DNA from: an uncultured Bacteroidota bacterium
Lineage (GTDB): Bacteria; Bacteroidota; Bacteroidia; Bacteroidales; P3
Reading direction: 5' to 3'
Assembly (NCBI GenBank): GCA_902771735.1
Contig: CACXXO010000003.1
Location: forward strand, 51,137 to 115,136
Length of the DNA: 64,000 nucleotides
Below are positions 63,236-64,000 of the stretch, piece by piece. The translations under genes and the position numbers were made by a program. The first letter of the stretch is position 1, and each line of letters starts with the position of its first letter. The notes beneath the pieces are model-generated. The model saw only the letters and a program-made list of their open reading frames with translations. It did no database searches and was not told the origin of the DNA.

Positions 63236-63688
63236 TCAAACGACCTCCACGGTCACTTTCTCCCCTGTCTTCTGGCAGGCCAACACCCTTGCGGCCAGCG
63301 CGTCCATATAGATACGCTCTCCGTCGAGCCGTCCAAGGACATTGTTCTTGCCCAGAAGGATGCAGCCCTCGGAGTGGTCTGCCGTCATACCGTTATGGAT
63401 GAGGATGCCGGTGAAGCCGCCCACACGGAGCAGCATAGGAGCGTAGCACTTGTGCTTCGCCCACCATTGGATGGTGCAGTCGTACAGACCCGTGGGGATG
63501 GCCGTCTTGCCGCTGTTGTCGGGCTTCACCCAGTAGCCGTTGGCACCACCCGTCGGAACAAAGGGCATCACCTGCGTGACACCTCTGTCGGTGTCCTCCA
63601 AGGAGTCGCAGAAATACTTGCCGTCGATATACACCTTGCCTATGGTGTAGTCGCTCTTCCTTGCCTTACGTTCAATCTTGATTTTCAT
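63236..63688 (-). CDS. DUF5675 family protein
   Basis: A 150-residue protein of the DUF5675 family, commonly found in phage and integrative-element lysis regions. Recognisable parts are KVYIDGKYFCDSLEDTDRG, IPTGLYDCTI and GFTGILIHNGMTADHSEGCI, where the HxG and SEGC residues suggest a catalytic cysteine site like that of an L,D-transpeptidase-type fold; this is an inference. I chose the ATG at 63688; a TTG at 63718 overlaps the next gene. It lies upstream of the spanin-like gene. Confidence 0.83.
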   Translation of the reverse strand: MKIKIERKARKSDYTIGKVYIDGKYFCDSLEDTDRGVTQVMPFVPTGGANGYWVKPDNSGKTAIPTGLYDCTIQWWAKHKCYAPMLLRVGGFTGILIHNGMTADHSEGCILLGKNNVLGRLDGERIYMDALAARVLACQKTGEKVTVEVV

Positions 63689-63714
63689 ATTGGTTTGGTT
63701 ATGGTTATGTTCAA

Positions 63715-64000
63715 TCAATAGCCAGACTGTGGCTCACGGTCGCCGCATCCTCTCCGCATACAGAGCTTCACCTCGTTGGTAGCCTTGTAGACCTTGAGTT
63801 CGGTATTCTCCTCCACCTTGGCGTTGTATGCCTCGCGCTGCGTACCCAACTGGATATAGAGGGCATCAATCTTCGCGTCCTTGTCCGCGATAACGCGCTC
63901 CTTCTCCTGGCACGCCTCCTGCCGCTCGTCGGCGATGGCCTTCCAGCCGTCGGCCACCTTCTGCATATTGTCGAGTTGCGCGGCCACGACATCCGTCTTG
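63715..64000 (-). CDS. Coiled-coil protein, cut by the window edge
   Basis: A protein of at least 95 residues rich in Lys, Glu and Asp with heptad character (KERVIADKDAKIDALYIQL, KVEENTELKVYKATNE). The frame stays open to the window end (a GTG at 63987 is the first possible start seen), so the gene probably continues beyond it. The C-terminus has two Cys (CMRRGCGDRE). It is probably a small structural or tail-region protein of the prophage-like element; family unknown. Confidence 0.6.
   Translation of the reverse strand, partial: KTDVVAAQLDNMQKVADGWKAIADERQEACQEKERVIADKDAKIDALYIQLGTQREAYNAKVEENTELKVYKATNEVKLCMRRGCGDREPQSGY

Overview
The window looks like chromosome from a member of the Bacteroidota, most likely order Bacteroidales, with roughly 50-55% GC. 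Three things point there: repeated -7 boxes of the TAnnTTTG type (TATCTTTG, TACCTTTG, TATTTTTG), secreted proteins with type IX secretion C-terminal sorting domains of both type A and type B, and a complete MoxR/DUF58/BatA-E operon. Species cannot be named from the sequence alone.

Layout. 1-6.9 kb: lipoproteins, a DUF2461 protein, two transporters (NSS family and MFS), a hotdog thioesterase. 7-11.5 kb: tyrS and a large T9SS beta-propeller protein. 12-22.8 kb: a long co-directional run of MoxR ATPase, DUF58 protein, membrane protein, BatA, BatB, BatC, BatD, BatE, WG-repeat protein, RseC-like protein and RuvC, followed by a transglutaminase-like lipoprotein. 24-29 kb: an OmpA-like/caspase-like fusion whose catalytic Cys is Ser, a beta-keto acid cleavage enzyme and a peptidylarginine-deiminase-like T9SS protein. 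29-33.5 kb: two GT4 glycosyltransferases, a truncated third, an RNA methyltransferase and a PepSY-like protein. 33.7-39.5 kb: a UvrA-like ABC protein lacking the UvrB-binding insert, then secA. 39.8-46.3 kb: tRNA-Ser(CGA) followed by an accessory island. 46.3-61.6 kb: rnz, a sodium:solute symporter, a giant T9SS type B protein, era, sdaA, secreted DUF4424/YARHG/WG-type proteins, rplY and prs. 61.8 kb to the end: tRNA-Leu(CAA) followed by prophage-like genes (DNA methyltransferase, probable single-protein spanin, DUF5675 protein, coiled-coil protein).

Two observations stand out. First, six copies of a large near-perfect palindrome (stems up to 29-31 bp, centred at 5734/5735, 11772/11773, 24275/24276, 33624/33625, 39694/39695 and 57233/57234) lie only between genes. 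Their arms differ between copies by matched changes on both sides, so pairing is maintained while sequence drifts. Second, the island after tRNA-Ser encodes a WYL regulator, a DnaE-like pseudo-polymerase that lost two of three catalytic aspartates, an unknown 176-residue protein, and a translationally coupled trio of PD-(D/E)XK nuclease, beta-CASP/RNase J-like MBL nuclease and metallophosphoesterase. A shared 19-bp sequence beside the WYL gene and in front of the unknown gene is a candidate WYL operator. This is a plausible undescribed defence-type module; its function is inference only.
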